Source of the DNA: Gymnopus androsaceus JB14
Taxonomy: Eukaryota; Basidiomycota; Agaricomycetes; Agaricales; Omphalotaceae
DNA: 64,000 bases
NCBI GenBank assembly: GCA_009733575.1
Contig: ML769430.1
Span: 186,001 to 250,000 of the forward strand
Reading direction: 5' to 3'
Shown: positions 23,585-34,595 of the stretch, one piece after another
Layout of the letters: every line of letters begins with the position of its first letter
Position numbering within the stretch: position 1 is the stretch's first letter
Translations under genes and position numbers: made by a program
Notes under the pieces: model-generated
The model's input: the letters and a program-made list of their open reading frames with translations, nothing else
Told to the model about the DNA's origin: nothing
Databases searched by the model: none

Positions 23585-25255
23585 TATACAAGTACATGTA
23601 CAGTTAAGTAGATCTAGAATTTAAAAAGTTGGCTGCATGGGAGGTTGAAGTGCACCGGGTCCGATTCCTGCCCAATCGCCTGATCAGAAGGTGTGGCGCC
23701 GGTAACGGCGATCCAAACCAACCCAGGGTCATGTTTATGATCCTCTGCTACAAGGAAAGCCTGAAGATACAGCTTGCAATGGACATGGGTGGAGAAGACT
23801 TGTCCATTTGATTGCCTTCGTGCACTGAGGGCAAACTGAGGGCGTCAGAGCGTATGGCGCTAAACAAGTCTGCTAAGACTCTTAGGTTCTTGCGGACCGG
23901 ACACGTGGAACTGGTCAGCCTGTGGCGTCCCGGGCCGGAGCCGAAGGGCTTGTTCACATCTATTCTTTCGGCTCTCAATGAAATCCGGCCATTTCTCAGA
24001 ATCTCCTCAGATTCTTAAGGATATGTTACCTTGGGCAGAAATAATCTTGAAACAACGAGAATTTTCCCCAATCTCTCTCGTCGGACATGGCACAGTGTTT
24101 CTCAGAGTGAGACTGGGCCACCGATTTGCCCATTTCCGGGTACTCGATATTTCTGTAGCCTGCTTGGAGGGTTGGTTTCTTTTTCGTCTAGCAAACAGAT
24201 GACGATCACACTTTCATCCACCGGGCGGAATTCGTAGCTCTCACTCACATTCTGAAGTGGTTCCAACTTTTTGACCACCCGCTGATTACCATTCCTATTC
24301 CGACTCCTTTTCGTCTAATACTACTAACTCTCGGACAGTCGCCCTGGAATTCAAACTGCCAATAATGACTACTGCCAACGCAAAACACATCAACATCAAA
24401 TTCCGCTTCGTTCGCTCTCACATATGCATCGACATGGTTGCCGATGTCTTTCCATGATCCCATCCAGCTCACGACGAATGATCATCAACTACGGGTACCT
24501 GTGTATTGTGGAGACCATGATTCGAAAGGTTTACAGGTTCTCTCAACGGCCTTCTCTTAAGCTGACGTGCCATCGCTCACATCCTTTTCTCCTAAGCTCT
24601 ATCACTTTCAGAGTTCAATTACACAAGTTCCCCAACACTACACAAAGCAACAGCTTGTGATAAGGATGAATAATAAGTGTCAAACAAATTGTTTATCTTA
24701 TTCCGTCCCATCATCCGTCTTCTCGTTTGGTATTTCTGCATCATCTTCTCCCGGAAGATTCTTTACATCTCATCTCATTCAAATATACGGAGCACTGACA
24801 CAGGAGATAACACACAGTAATTCCAGGCTCCAGCGAATTACTGAAACTTACATTAAACAGTAATAAGTATTCCCTAATTTGGCAATTCCGAGATCCGGCC
24901 AGCGTTTTTTCGAAGTAGCGCACGCTGAAATCACTGTAAGTCTGTAACTTATTTCCTGCGTGAGATAGACGAATATGTGGAGAAATCTACCTCAGGCACC
25001 TGCATAACCGACCTCGCACAGGTCATGCAAGATCATCTCCCGCACAATACCTGCCATCTCATTTCGGTAGTGCGGTTCTTCAAGACCAGCAACCAATGAC
25101 TCTAAGTGTTTTTGATTATTTGCGACGTCTATGTATTTAATAAGCTTTCAGCTTCATCTCTAAATGTCGCACCGAATCAATTTCTCACTTGCACTATAGT
25201 AAGAATATCCTTTTCTCCAGACTCCAATCCCCTCCTCTTTTCTATTTCTCAAACC
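23585..25255. other. Upstream region of the halogenase
   Basis: The first part (23630-23980) is markedly richer in G+C than its surroundings and contains no recognised gene on either strand. It could be an inserted fragment. 24245-24472 on the minus strand is an unassigned open frame. From about 24450 to the ATG at 25256 lies the presumed halogenase promoter, with the conserved block listed separately. Confidence 0.4.
24452..24560 (+). promoter_or_regulatory. Conserved upstream block, halogenase copy
   Basis: This block is shared with 33752-33870 upstream of the FAD monooxygenase. Common words in the same order: CATGAT-CCATCC, ACGAATGATCATCAACTA followed by GGGTAC, TGGAGACC, CAGGTTCTCTC, and GGCCTTCTCTT. 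It ends about 700 bp before the halogenase ATG; the other copy ends about 725 bp before its ATG. Likely a duplicated promoter or upstream activating region. It could also be a leftover of an ancestral gene duplication. Confidence 0.55.
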
Positions 25256-27613
25256 ATGACAATCGACGCAAAATTGCCCCCCACAGACCATTCATCTCCA
25301 CCTGAAGTATTTGATTCAAACATACTGTAGTCTTTTTCTAACCACTATTGATAGCATGTTGATGTCCTTATTGTTGGAGGTGAGTTTACACATTTTCATT
25401 GAATCTTTAGAGCTGACATTTTCTCACGGCGCCAACAGGAGGACCTGCAGGAAGTTATGCTGCCTCAGTACTCAGTCTTGAAGGGCTGAATGTTGCTGTT
25501 TTGGAAGCTGCCAAATTTCCGAGGTCAGAAACCAATGCATAATATTACTTGATGATTTGCCTACAAATTAGTCCACAGATACCACATAGGCAAGCCTCGA
25601 GCTCAATGCCTCTTTTCAATGAGTTAACGTGTCAAAATGCGCCAGGAGAGAGCCTCATTCCTTCCGTTAGACCGTACCTTCGATTTATCGGTGCTGAGGA
25701 AAAGATGATTGATTATGGATTCAAGAAAAAGGTATGTAGCCTCATTACTTGGATCATATCCGAAACTAAGCCTGTGATTTGAAGCCTGGATCTGCAATCA
25801 AATTCAATCAGTTCAAGCATGAAGGATGTATGTTGTGTAATCATCCTACCCAGCCTTTCATTAAATGTGTCTATTCACAGATACAGACTTTATTGCTTTA
25901 GGCGCCAATAACAATGCTTGGAATGTCGTGAGTCTTGCTGTCATCTAATACGTGGTCCTTCAATGAGTAATGCAAACAACTTCCCGTAGGTCCGCTCAGA
26001 ATTCGACCAACTTCTTCTGAATCATGCCCGGGATTGCGGAGCCCAAATTTATGAAGAAACCAAAGTGACCAGTATTTCGTTTGATGCAGATGACGACGGA
26101 AAGCCCATATCCGTATCCTGGACACAAGTCACGCCAGAAAACAATACCATTACCACTAGGACCATATCTGGATTAACAACCTTTACTCATTTAATCGATG
26201 CCTCGGGTCGAGCAGGATTAATTTCCACCAAGTATCTGAAGAACCGACATTTCAACGCGTCACTAAAGAATATTGCCGTATGGGGTTATTGGTCTGAATG
26301 TTCAGATAGGGAAGCAAAAGGAGGGATGGGAACATATGGAAAAGGCACTGTGAGAGAGGGTGCTCCCTGGTTCGAGGCATTGAAGGATGAATCTGGTTGG
26401 GCATGGTTTATCCCTCTACATAATGGGAAGACTTCAGTTGGGATTGTTATGAATCAGGAACAGTATAATGCCCAAGCTAAAACTCGTTCCACGTTGGTTC
26501 CTGGCGCTTTCGAGTCCTCTTCTCTCACTCAGAGATACTTGGCCAACCTACACCTGGCTCCGGGTGTGGTAAAATTGCTTAGCGGGAAAAATGTGGGTGT
26601 GGCGGAAGAGTCGGAGGAATCCGAGGAAGGGTCTTTGAACTTCCGAGTAACGCTAGAGCCAGGAAGTGTCCGCAGTGCCAGCGATTTCAGCTATTCAGCT
26701 CCGAGTTATGCAGGAAGTGGATATAGAATTGTTGGAGATGCAGGAGGCAAGCAGGCAGTGACTTTTTTCATGTTCCAAATTGATCTGTTTTTGGTAGCCT
26801 TCATCGACCCGTTCTTCTCATCCGGAATCCATCTGGCTTTCACAGGCGCACTTTCTGCTGCTGCAACAATATGTGCATCAATACGGAATGATTGTACAGA
26901 GGATCAAGCAGCTGCATGGCATACCAAGAGGGTCCAAGTGAGCTATACTCGGTGAACACATAAGCTTAATTTGTGCCATTCATTACTCAATGGACTCCAA
27001 TAGGTTCCAAATTGTTGTACTCAGTGCATACAAGCAGATGCGTGCCCAAAAAGTGGATGTATTGTCTGACGTAGATGAGGATAATTTTGATAGGGCCTTC
27101 ATGTTTTTGCGACCTGGTTAGCACCCATTCTGTGTTCTCAAACAACCCGTTACATACTAATTGTTGGCCTGTCTCCCAGTTATCCAAGGAGCGGCAGACA
27201 TGGGTTCCCGCCTGTCTGAGTCTGAGCTCCAGCGTTCTCTTGATTTTTGTATAAATCTGTTCAATCCAACAAGTCCTGAAGAGCATGAAGCTGTCAGAGG
27301 ACAGTTGGGTGAAAGTAAAGAGTTGATGGACGTGACGAAACCAGTGATAGATCCAGAGACAATGAAGCATGTGTTGAAGGTCACCACGCTGTGCAGCACA
27401 ATTGCAAATGATGCAACCAAAGACAATGGAACTGCTAACCAGCAACCAGACAGTGATTCTGAATCCAAATCAAAAATGGTCTTGGATAAAATCAATGCAC
27501 GTCGACTTGTTCATACAGAGTATGCTATCAATAACCTGGAAGCAGAGGAGCTGGAAGGTTATGTGGTCAGGTTAGGCAAGGGTGAGTTAGGTTTAGTTAA
27601 AGTTGTAATGTAG
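25256..27613 (+). CDS. Flavin-dependent halogenase
   Basis: Predicted to install chlorine or bromine on an electron-rich aromatic using FADH2, O2 and halide. Eleven exons: 25256..25306, 25355..25379, 25439..25523, 25579..25589, 25646..25731, 25785..25827, 25881..25927, 25990..26746, 26798..26951, 27004..27116, 27180..27613; these sum to exactly 601 codons plus stop. Motifs: FAD-binding GGGPAGS (residues 25-31), YHIGESLIPSVRPYLRFIG (from 55), the halogenase signature WAWFIP (253-258) and FIDPFFSSG (370-378). Overall it resembles basidiomycete ArmH-type and fungal phenol halogenases. A lysine-rich GFKKKPG segment (82-88) lies where phenol halogenases carry the catalytic lysine (uncertain). Oddities: an 11-nt exon, and two GC-AG introns (25590..25645 and 26747..26797) with the same donor GCAAGC. 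No damage was seen. Substrate unknown. Confidence 0.88.
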
Positions 27614-27835
27614 TCTCGATGTCCCCAGGTTGAATGCCATTTTATTGTTGCATCCTTGTTGCGACCTCTCAAGAGCCGGAGGAGACATTAATGTGCTATC
27701 CCTACACAAAATATGAATTTTTGGGAGCATTTTGTTTAGGATGAGATTCAAGGACACATCTGAGCTCCAGAATATCAATGCAGAGCTTTAATACATAGCA
27801 CCTAGCACCTAGCACCTATACTCTTCATTGTTAGA

Positions 27836-29172
27836 CATCAGCAAAACCTGGGTGATGGTCATAGCAGCCATAGCAAGCCATAGTGCCCTACAGCACTATG
27901 ACTTCTATGGCCTGCTATGGCTTACTATGAGCTCCTGTGGGATTTCTGAGTGCTCAAACCAACTGTCAAGCATTTGACAGCTGTCATTCTCTCCCGCCAA
28001 CCATATATCACACCGAAAGTGCAAAAAATCCGCTCGAACAAAATACTAACTGATTTATAAAATTTTGTGTAAAAAATCACTTATGAGTGAAAATTTGAGT
28101 GAAATTGGATTATTCAGTCAAACAGTCTTGTTGAGTGAAAATATACATATCAGTACATTATTTAGATAAACTGAAGAAGGGCCTGAATTATGGTATATCT
28201 GAGCTCCTGAAATGGTAAATGATTTGTTATATATTGCAAGTCAAATCATTCTGAGTGAAATATTTCCTTTCAGGTGTATTTTCAGACAATATAAAAAGTT
28301 GTGTGAATAGTGATATTTCAGAATAACTGAAAAGCCTCAACCACATTCATTTCAGACTTTTCAGTTATTCTGAAAGATGAACATTCATTTAACTTTTCAT
28401 ATTGTCTGAAAATACACCTGAGAGGAAATATTTCACTTGGAATGATTTGACTTGAAATATATAACAAATCATTTACCATGTCAGGAGCTTAGATATACTA
28501 TAGTTCAGGCCCTTCTTCAGTTTATCTAAACAATGTACTGATATGTATATATTCACTCAACAAGACCGTTCGACTGAATAATTAAATTTCACTTAAATTT
28601 TCACTCATAAGTGATTTTTGACATAAAATTTTATAAATTAGTTAGTATTTTGTTCGAGCGGATTTTTTTGCACTTTCAGTGTGTATAAGAATCGACACAT
28701 CCAGGATGTGTTCTCGCAACTTCCCCAATTTTTTTCCAAGTCAATACTGAGTTGTGACTTTGGTTTTGGACATTCTCAGCTTATTTGATGTCTCCAATAT
28801 TTTGGTGAGGGCTACCGCTTACTGTAGTATATGTAAGAACTAGTACTTTAGTTATACTAGTTTCACCACACTATTGCACTATGTGTACTACCATAAACAT
28901 GCCAGTATAATATTATAAGATTATGATTATTTTGGTTCAGCAAGTGAGCAACAAGGGAGGGAAGTGATTTCAAAGGAAGGATATATTTAGTTTTGAATTG
29001 AAATGGCTGTCAGACAACATGCTGTGAAATATACAATCCATAGCAATCCATAGCAGTCTATAGCAATCCATAGCTCTGGACAGCATGGGGACCTTGCTAT
29101 GGGTGCTGTAGGTGCTATGAGCACTGCACAGAGCTGTTCAGCACTGTCCAGTTCACCCAGGTTTTGCTGATG
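27836..29172. mobile_element. TIR element with CATAGC-rich ends
   Basis: The ends are perfect 20-bp inverted copies of CATCAGCAAAACCTGGGTGA (27836-27855 and 29153-29172). Just inside both ends lie many CATAGC/GCTATG words (27859-27925 and 29038-29125). There is no coding frame. A second, unrelated element (28009-28683) sits inside it, so the outer one is older. Related sequences begin at 29519 (CAGCAAAACCTGAGCTATAG) and at 36399 (CATCAGCAAAACTTGGGTG), so this is a family. I found no clear target duplication. Confidence 0.65.
28009..28683. mobile_element. Foldback MITE nested in another element
   Basis: A 675-bp sequence that is almost entirely two inverted arms of about 320 bp around a short centre near 28346. 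The ends read CACACCGAAAGTGC and, inverted, CACACTGAAAGTGC, followed by AAAAAATCCGCTCGAAC. The flanks are TAT on both sides, a possible 2-3-bp target duplication. The arms differ at scattered sites only. It is non-coding and would fold into one long hairpin if transcribed. Confidence 0.75.
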
Positions 29173-30939
29173 GACTCATTTCACCTCCTTCAGTTTAATT
29201 ACCTTCCAATATCCGCTTTGGGCTAGAAGGAAGCAAGGTTTCTTACAAAGCCTTGCCGTAGAGAAAAGTTTTGTGAGCTAATCAAATTTGATGTCAAGTT
29301 GCATGTGCAAGGTTGATGATGTCTGTCAGTATGCACAAAAAGAAGTAACATTTAGATAACATAGGCTCAGAGAGCTCAGAAATAAGAAAAAGATCAAGCT
29401 GTTGTCTTAATCAGCCGGGAATGAAAAGAATGCTGTGCTGTTTCCAAGCTATGTTCCATAATGCATAATGCGGCTGGTCAAACATGACCCAAATTAATGA
29501 AAGTAATGCATTACAAAGGTCAGCAAAACCTGAGCTATAGAGAGCTATAGAGCTCTCTATAGCACTGTTAGCACTCATAGCAAGGCCCCCCTCTATCAAG
29601 GGCTATGGATTGCTATGAGTTGCTATGGATGTCAAAGTGCAATATAAATCTGCAAGTTCATAGTAGCTCATAGCAAACCATAGCAGTTCTTAGCAGCCAA
29701 GGGGCTGCAAAGAATTAAGTGCCCAACTGGGTGTCAGTTAGTTAGTCTGGCTGTCAGGCCAGAAAAAAAAAAGTTTGACACACCTCCGGATGACCAATTT
29801 CCAGGCCATTTGTTGAGCTTAGATTAGTCCATAGGCCATCAATAGGCATTTGGGAGAGCTCCGGCCCCTTGCTGCCTTTTTTTTGTCAGATTATTTTTTC
29901 TCAGTTTTTGGAATGTTCAGGACCTCAGAAACTCCTCCCAAACTTTGTCTGGAATAGCATATTTTAGCTCGGGATTTTGGCAGTTTTCCTGTCCAATTAT
30001 AGCATATTTTGCACCTAAATATCTGCTTCCCTGTCCTAATATAGCATACTTTAGGTTGGTGCTGAGACGCCAAACCAAAATTTGAGAGATTTTGTAACTG
30101 AAGAAGCATGGCCGAAATAGCATACTTGAGCTCAAATCATAGCATATTCCAGTGCACTTGAGCGGACAAGGTCTGATAGTAGTTTCCAAGGTCCTGAATG
30201 TTCAGTGTCAAAAACAAGTCAAAAAAAGGGATGTGAGATGAATTGGGTATGTGATATTGAATTTCATTAGACGGTCATACTGATTTAAACACCCAGTATC
30301 ATATGGAATGATTTTCGAGGCTTGTAGCAGCAATAGTAACAGAAAACAGAGTTAGTACTTGTTATCTTATCTAGATATACCATATATATACCGTGGGAAT
30401 GCTTACATAGTTAGTTAGTCTGACCCAAGGCCAGTTCCGAAAAGTTCAACCTGCGGTCAACTTTTCAAAAGTTTGCAGCCCCTTGTAGCAGCTCATAGTT
30501 CTATGCTGCTATGGCTTGCTATAACATCTATGGCAATTATGCAGGTTCTGCTTATGCAGGCTTATGAACTACAAATTTTTAGAAGTAATGCAAAATTTGC
30601 CATGCGGGCAGTGAAATTGAGACAAAAGTTAAATGATAACGCTAAATTCTTTCCATGGAATATAATGAACTAGATGTTGCACCCGTAACACGCAACACAG
30701 AACTCAGGCAGTAAGCCATATAAATTGAACTAGACTTTGACTCAAAGTACAAACGCAAGATATAGATACTCAAAAAGGACAGGTAGCAATTAAATCAGTA
30801 AAAGAATGTCAAAGTGTGAAGGGTTATTGGCAGGATCGGCAAAGAATACAAAGAAGAAAGGCAGGCTTGATCAATATAGCATCAATCTTCTGAAGTCACG
30901 GTAGGTTGTGTTACTTGTGTAGTGAGGCAATACGCATTC
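29173..30939. other. A+T-rich repeats, no gene
   Basis: This holds CTATAG/GCTATGG clusters (29530-29690, 30485-30535) related to the element at 27836-29172. It also holds five irregular copies of ATAGCATA(T/C)TT between 29950 and 30150. The open frames here are repeat-derived. I see no supported gene. Confidence 0.4.
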
Positions 30940-33150
30940 TCAAACACTATCAAGAACCTTCTGCTCCGATTGAGCATATCCTCCGTTGGTATTCTACGGA
31001 AATTAATACTAACAATCAGATTCTTGTTGAATTTTCAAACATCAGACGTACCGAAGGAAAAGGTGTCTTGTAATCAGTAACACTGGTGGTGTGTTTATTG
31101 AGCTTGATTTTGAGAGGTGTTGGGATGCCAAAAGCATTTTTCCTTTGTGGTACATTCTACATGGAAAGTCAACTCTGGGTTTAGCGCTGTGGATTATAAT
31201 GCGAAGGGAAATAGATCAAAAGCTAGAAGAGTATCACTGACCTGTAAGGATACAATGCTCTTCAATGCAATTTGATCAGGTGTTTCTATTTGATCTGTTT
31301 GAGAACCAAGGTCATGGATTTCACCAGCAGATGTTGTCCTGTTACTGATATGGCCTAAAGATGTAAATTCATTTTTGTTGTTAACCAGGCGGGATCTGTT
31401 GCGAAGATTAAGGCTTGAGCCAGATGTCATTTAAGTAGTAGAAATCAACCAAGACAGGGAAGGAACACACATAGCAAGAAGAGAGTTGGCATATAACCGT
31501 GCACCAGTCAAGAAGAATAACTCTTGAAGATCACTTTTTCCAGCTGCTAGTGTCTGCCATAATTAAGCCCGCATCAGAATGAATTTTGCTTGGGACAGGT
31601 AAAGAAGGACAAACAGCAATAATGGCTGCGATTCCAAACATTGCTGTGCAAATGCCAGTATTGAGGGAGTATATAACCTGTTGATGTTTATAACCTAGGT
31701 CTAACACCAAACTTGTATAAGGATCACGAACTCACAATCCTGTTAATGATAGTAGTTGTGTTCTGAAATCCTGTTTTTTGCTGTTGCAGAACATATGCAA
31801 AGACAAGGGCAATTGCCACGTCATTAAAGGTATTAACGGCAACGCAAGATATTGCTTGGTTCTGGAAAGTATAAGTATTCTAGCATCTTCTATTGCCTAG
31901 AAAAGGTACTTACATTGAGGCTCCCGAGGTCTGCAAGCTGGCTAAATTTTACACTGATTTAGGGTTGTGAGCTACAGCAAAGTTAAGAGAGGTGGGTTTA
32001 AATGGTCGTACAGCCGAATTCCATATGCTGTAAAGAATTAAAATATTTGTTGGGAGTCTCAAGTTTTAAATGAAACATACATAGGGCATTTCCTGCAAGG
32101 ATTTAATTAATACTGGTAACAGGACATCATACAAAAAAAATACTGTACACACCAAAATAAGCAACTACGGTCAACTCCTAAACCCATCAAAATCCTGTAA
32201 GGGAAGGTATTGTTCACCTCAAAGATACAACATACAAGAATGGCAGGAAGCCATATGTTCTTTTTAACTGTTGCTGTCATAAGCCACGACGTATGTCTGA
32301 GAAGACGATTTACGTACATCGGTAGATCCTATAAACCATGAAGCTATATGAAAATAAACAAGGATTCTGTCAGCGTGTTCCGAAAATCATCCGGATGATG
32401 AAACTGTGGCCTGCCTTTGTACAAAAAACTGGGTGAAATACTAAAGTGTGAAATATATTAGTAGGTGGTAAAGTATTATAGCATTAACATACAAGTGGGA
32501 AGACTTCAGCCTAAAAAATAACAATCAAGAGCTGGCCACGAGAGGACGATGTATAAATTTACCTTGAAGCTCCTAATCAATACAGCAATGAGGTCGGATA
32601 CTACATGCTATAAATTAACTATACTCTCACCAGTTTAGAGTTTCAATGTAATCAAAGTCTCCCCAGTGTGTAACCAAGTACTCATAGTCTGATAATATTA
32701 AGAATAATGGTATCAAAGAACACCTTTGAAACACCTACTTGAAAGGGTTGAGAACGCCTGATGCAAAGTGTCCAGAAGGCACACTGCGAATACCTAAAGC
32801 AGTTTCACTAATGGGTAATAGGCTAAGAAAGTAGACATACCAGGCTCTTGATCATCCAGGTATCCTTATTCCAATATGTGGTAGAGTAAAAATAGAGTTG
32901 AACACAAGTGGCTTTTGCAGATAAATGAACTAAAGCAGCGTGTCGAAATTCACCAAAGCTCACCTCCCCAGAGGCTAAATAAAAATATAGTGTCAGCTTA
33001 TGAAATTTCACTAATTCACTGACATACATCGCAGTAAGTATATTGCTAATGAAAAGGGCGCCATATCTGAAAATGTCTGTAAGAATCAACCTAAAGCTAA
33101 CGATCTGGAGGGGAGCATTACGTGTTGTTAAAGTGAACCACTACAGGCAT
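30940..33150 (-). CDS. DUF6534-type membrane protein, many small exons
   Basis: A second member of the family at 16763-18150, hidden because its exons are tiny. Supported exons: 33150..33122, 33066..33028, 32974..32964 (11 nt), 32911..32841, 32793..32739, 32688..32631, 32572..32563 (10 nt), 32510..32493, 32440..32415, 32343..32318, a start at 32267, then 31861..31736, 31677..31590, 31546..31471 and 31413..31242. They give FNNTYGALFISNILTAILWG, TCVQLYFYSTTYWNKDTW, CLLDTLHQAF, FFVQSFMVYRIYRFKKNIW, KTGFQNTTTIINRI and the signature GARLYANSLLAILNLRN, all family landmarks in order. Two introns look like GC-AG (32414..32344, 31589..31547). The part between 32240 and 31930 and the last exons toward 30940 are not settled. 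The function is unknown. Confidence 0.65.
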
Positions 33151-33751
33151 GATGGCGATTGCGCAGTACGAAATCGGTCGAAATCATGGCCCTTAAGTAC
33201 AAAGTTTTCAATACTTAACGTCAGATGTTAACGTCTTGTAGAATCAACCGCGTTGCAAAGCTTGCTTTTTTCTCATCTATAGCATAGCGTTAGAGCATGA
33301 TATTATCAAAGTAAGTTTTTTGTATTGAATATATAGGCAGTCCGCGGGTCCAGCTTCGGCAAGCAGCAGTCCGGGGGAGCGGCATGAGCTTTTAGTTGGG
33401 CAAACACAAGAAAACGCGCTGTAGTGATTTGTGGGTATTGCTCTATAGTAAGGAAAGACAGGCATCGACGTTGATTTCAAGTTGAGGCGAATTACTGCAA
33501 CGAAAACTCGGATGGAACAAAGCTGAATGCATCAAATCCACACACGCCATGGCACTCTCACTGTTCACCAACTGTTCGCAGTCTCACACATCAAATCATG
33601 ATGTTCATTTTATCGATTGTAAGTTCAATTGATTTAGAGCGCGATAATATTATTATCTCAATTCTTTCGTCGTAAAGAGAAATACACCTCTTACTGCTCA
33701 AGGATTTGGGCAATGACATCTGATATGGCCTTCCGGGACCTTAGCTTCCAT

Positions 33752-33870
33752 TCATGATTCCATCCCATTACGAATGATCATCAACTAGGGGTACTTGTGC
33801 ATTTTGGAGACCGGGTTCTCTCGTCTCACTCCCATCGTTCAGGTTCTCTCCGGCGCGGCCTTCTCTTGAA
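33752..33870 (+). promoter_or_regulatory. Conserved upstream block, monooxygenase copy
   Basis: Counterpart of 24452-24560. Shared ordered words: CATGATTCCATCC, ACGAATGATCATCAACTA, GGGTAC, TGGAGACC, CAGGTTCTCTC and GGCCTTCTCTT. The copy carries a small internal insertion near 33815-33835. Its position relative to the start codon is nearly the same as in the halogenase gene. Confidence 0.55.
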
Positions 33871-34045
33871 CTAACTCCTGAATCAGTCTCGCCCTCCTGC
33901 CAGCGCACATCTTTTCGAGTCCCAATATTCGTCAGAGCTTAGGTTGCTCAAGTTCATCACAATTTTCATCTTTTCATCTTTTTCCATCCCATCATCTACA
34001 TTTCCCGCTCATCGCTTGTATCTGTGTCGGCATCTTCCCAGTGCT

Positions 34046-34070
34046 GTAGGCGGGAGCTGCCAGCTTCAAA
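34046..34070 (+). repeat. Solitary transposon-end sequence
   Basis: GTAGGCGGGAGCTGCCAGCT followed by TCAAA matches the ends of the element at 14597-16385 with one difference from its right end. No partner end is close by. It is probably a relic within the monooxygenase promoter region. Confidence 0.6.
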
Positions 34071-34595
34071 TCAAAAATATTCTCAACCCCGCTGGTGTTA
34101 CAAGGGGGGCACTATACTACATACATAATTGTTTCGGTATCAAGCATGATATCACGGTATTAACATGGGTCGAAGCAAAGTCTGTCAATCGTCCCGCTAC
34201 TATCTGACATATCAAATCATTGATTCACCCCCTGATGATGCCGATTTTCTTGGCTTTATGTTCCATGGTGACTTGCGAGACAATTCCTAAATCCACTCTA
34301 ATGCCTCACATCAGCCAAAAAAAACAAGTTCGCGCAAGTTACTGTGAAAAAAACGCCAATGAGAAATTCCGAGATCTAGTCGGCGTTTGTTTGAAAGCAA
34401 GTTCACGGTAGCTAACTTGTTTAAATCCCGTGTCAGCGTGTAAAACTTATCAGCTATCAAATGTGTCTAGCTTGGATTGTGATAAGTTTCAGATCACAAT
34501 GCACCCCCCAGAGTACATCCCCTATTTATCTTCCACTGACATGTATAAAGCTCATTACTCGGCGCCAACATTGTGATAAAATTTTTTCTGGTTTA

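Larger units (their letters stand above)
33151..34595. other. Divergent promoter region
   Basis: This lies between the divergent DUF6534 and FAD monooxygenase genes. It contains the conserved block at 33752-33870 and an isolated transposon-end sequence at 34046-34070. Weaker similarity to the halogenase upstream region continues (CCCATCATC near 33990; AATTCCGAGATC near 34366, matching 24877). No coding frame is supported. Confidence 0.45.

Noticed and set aside
27117..27613. A last intron in the halogenase from GTGAGT at about 27583
   Set aside because: Reading through gives LGKGELGLVKV, which fits the C-terminus of related halogenases; splicing would add an immediate stop instead.
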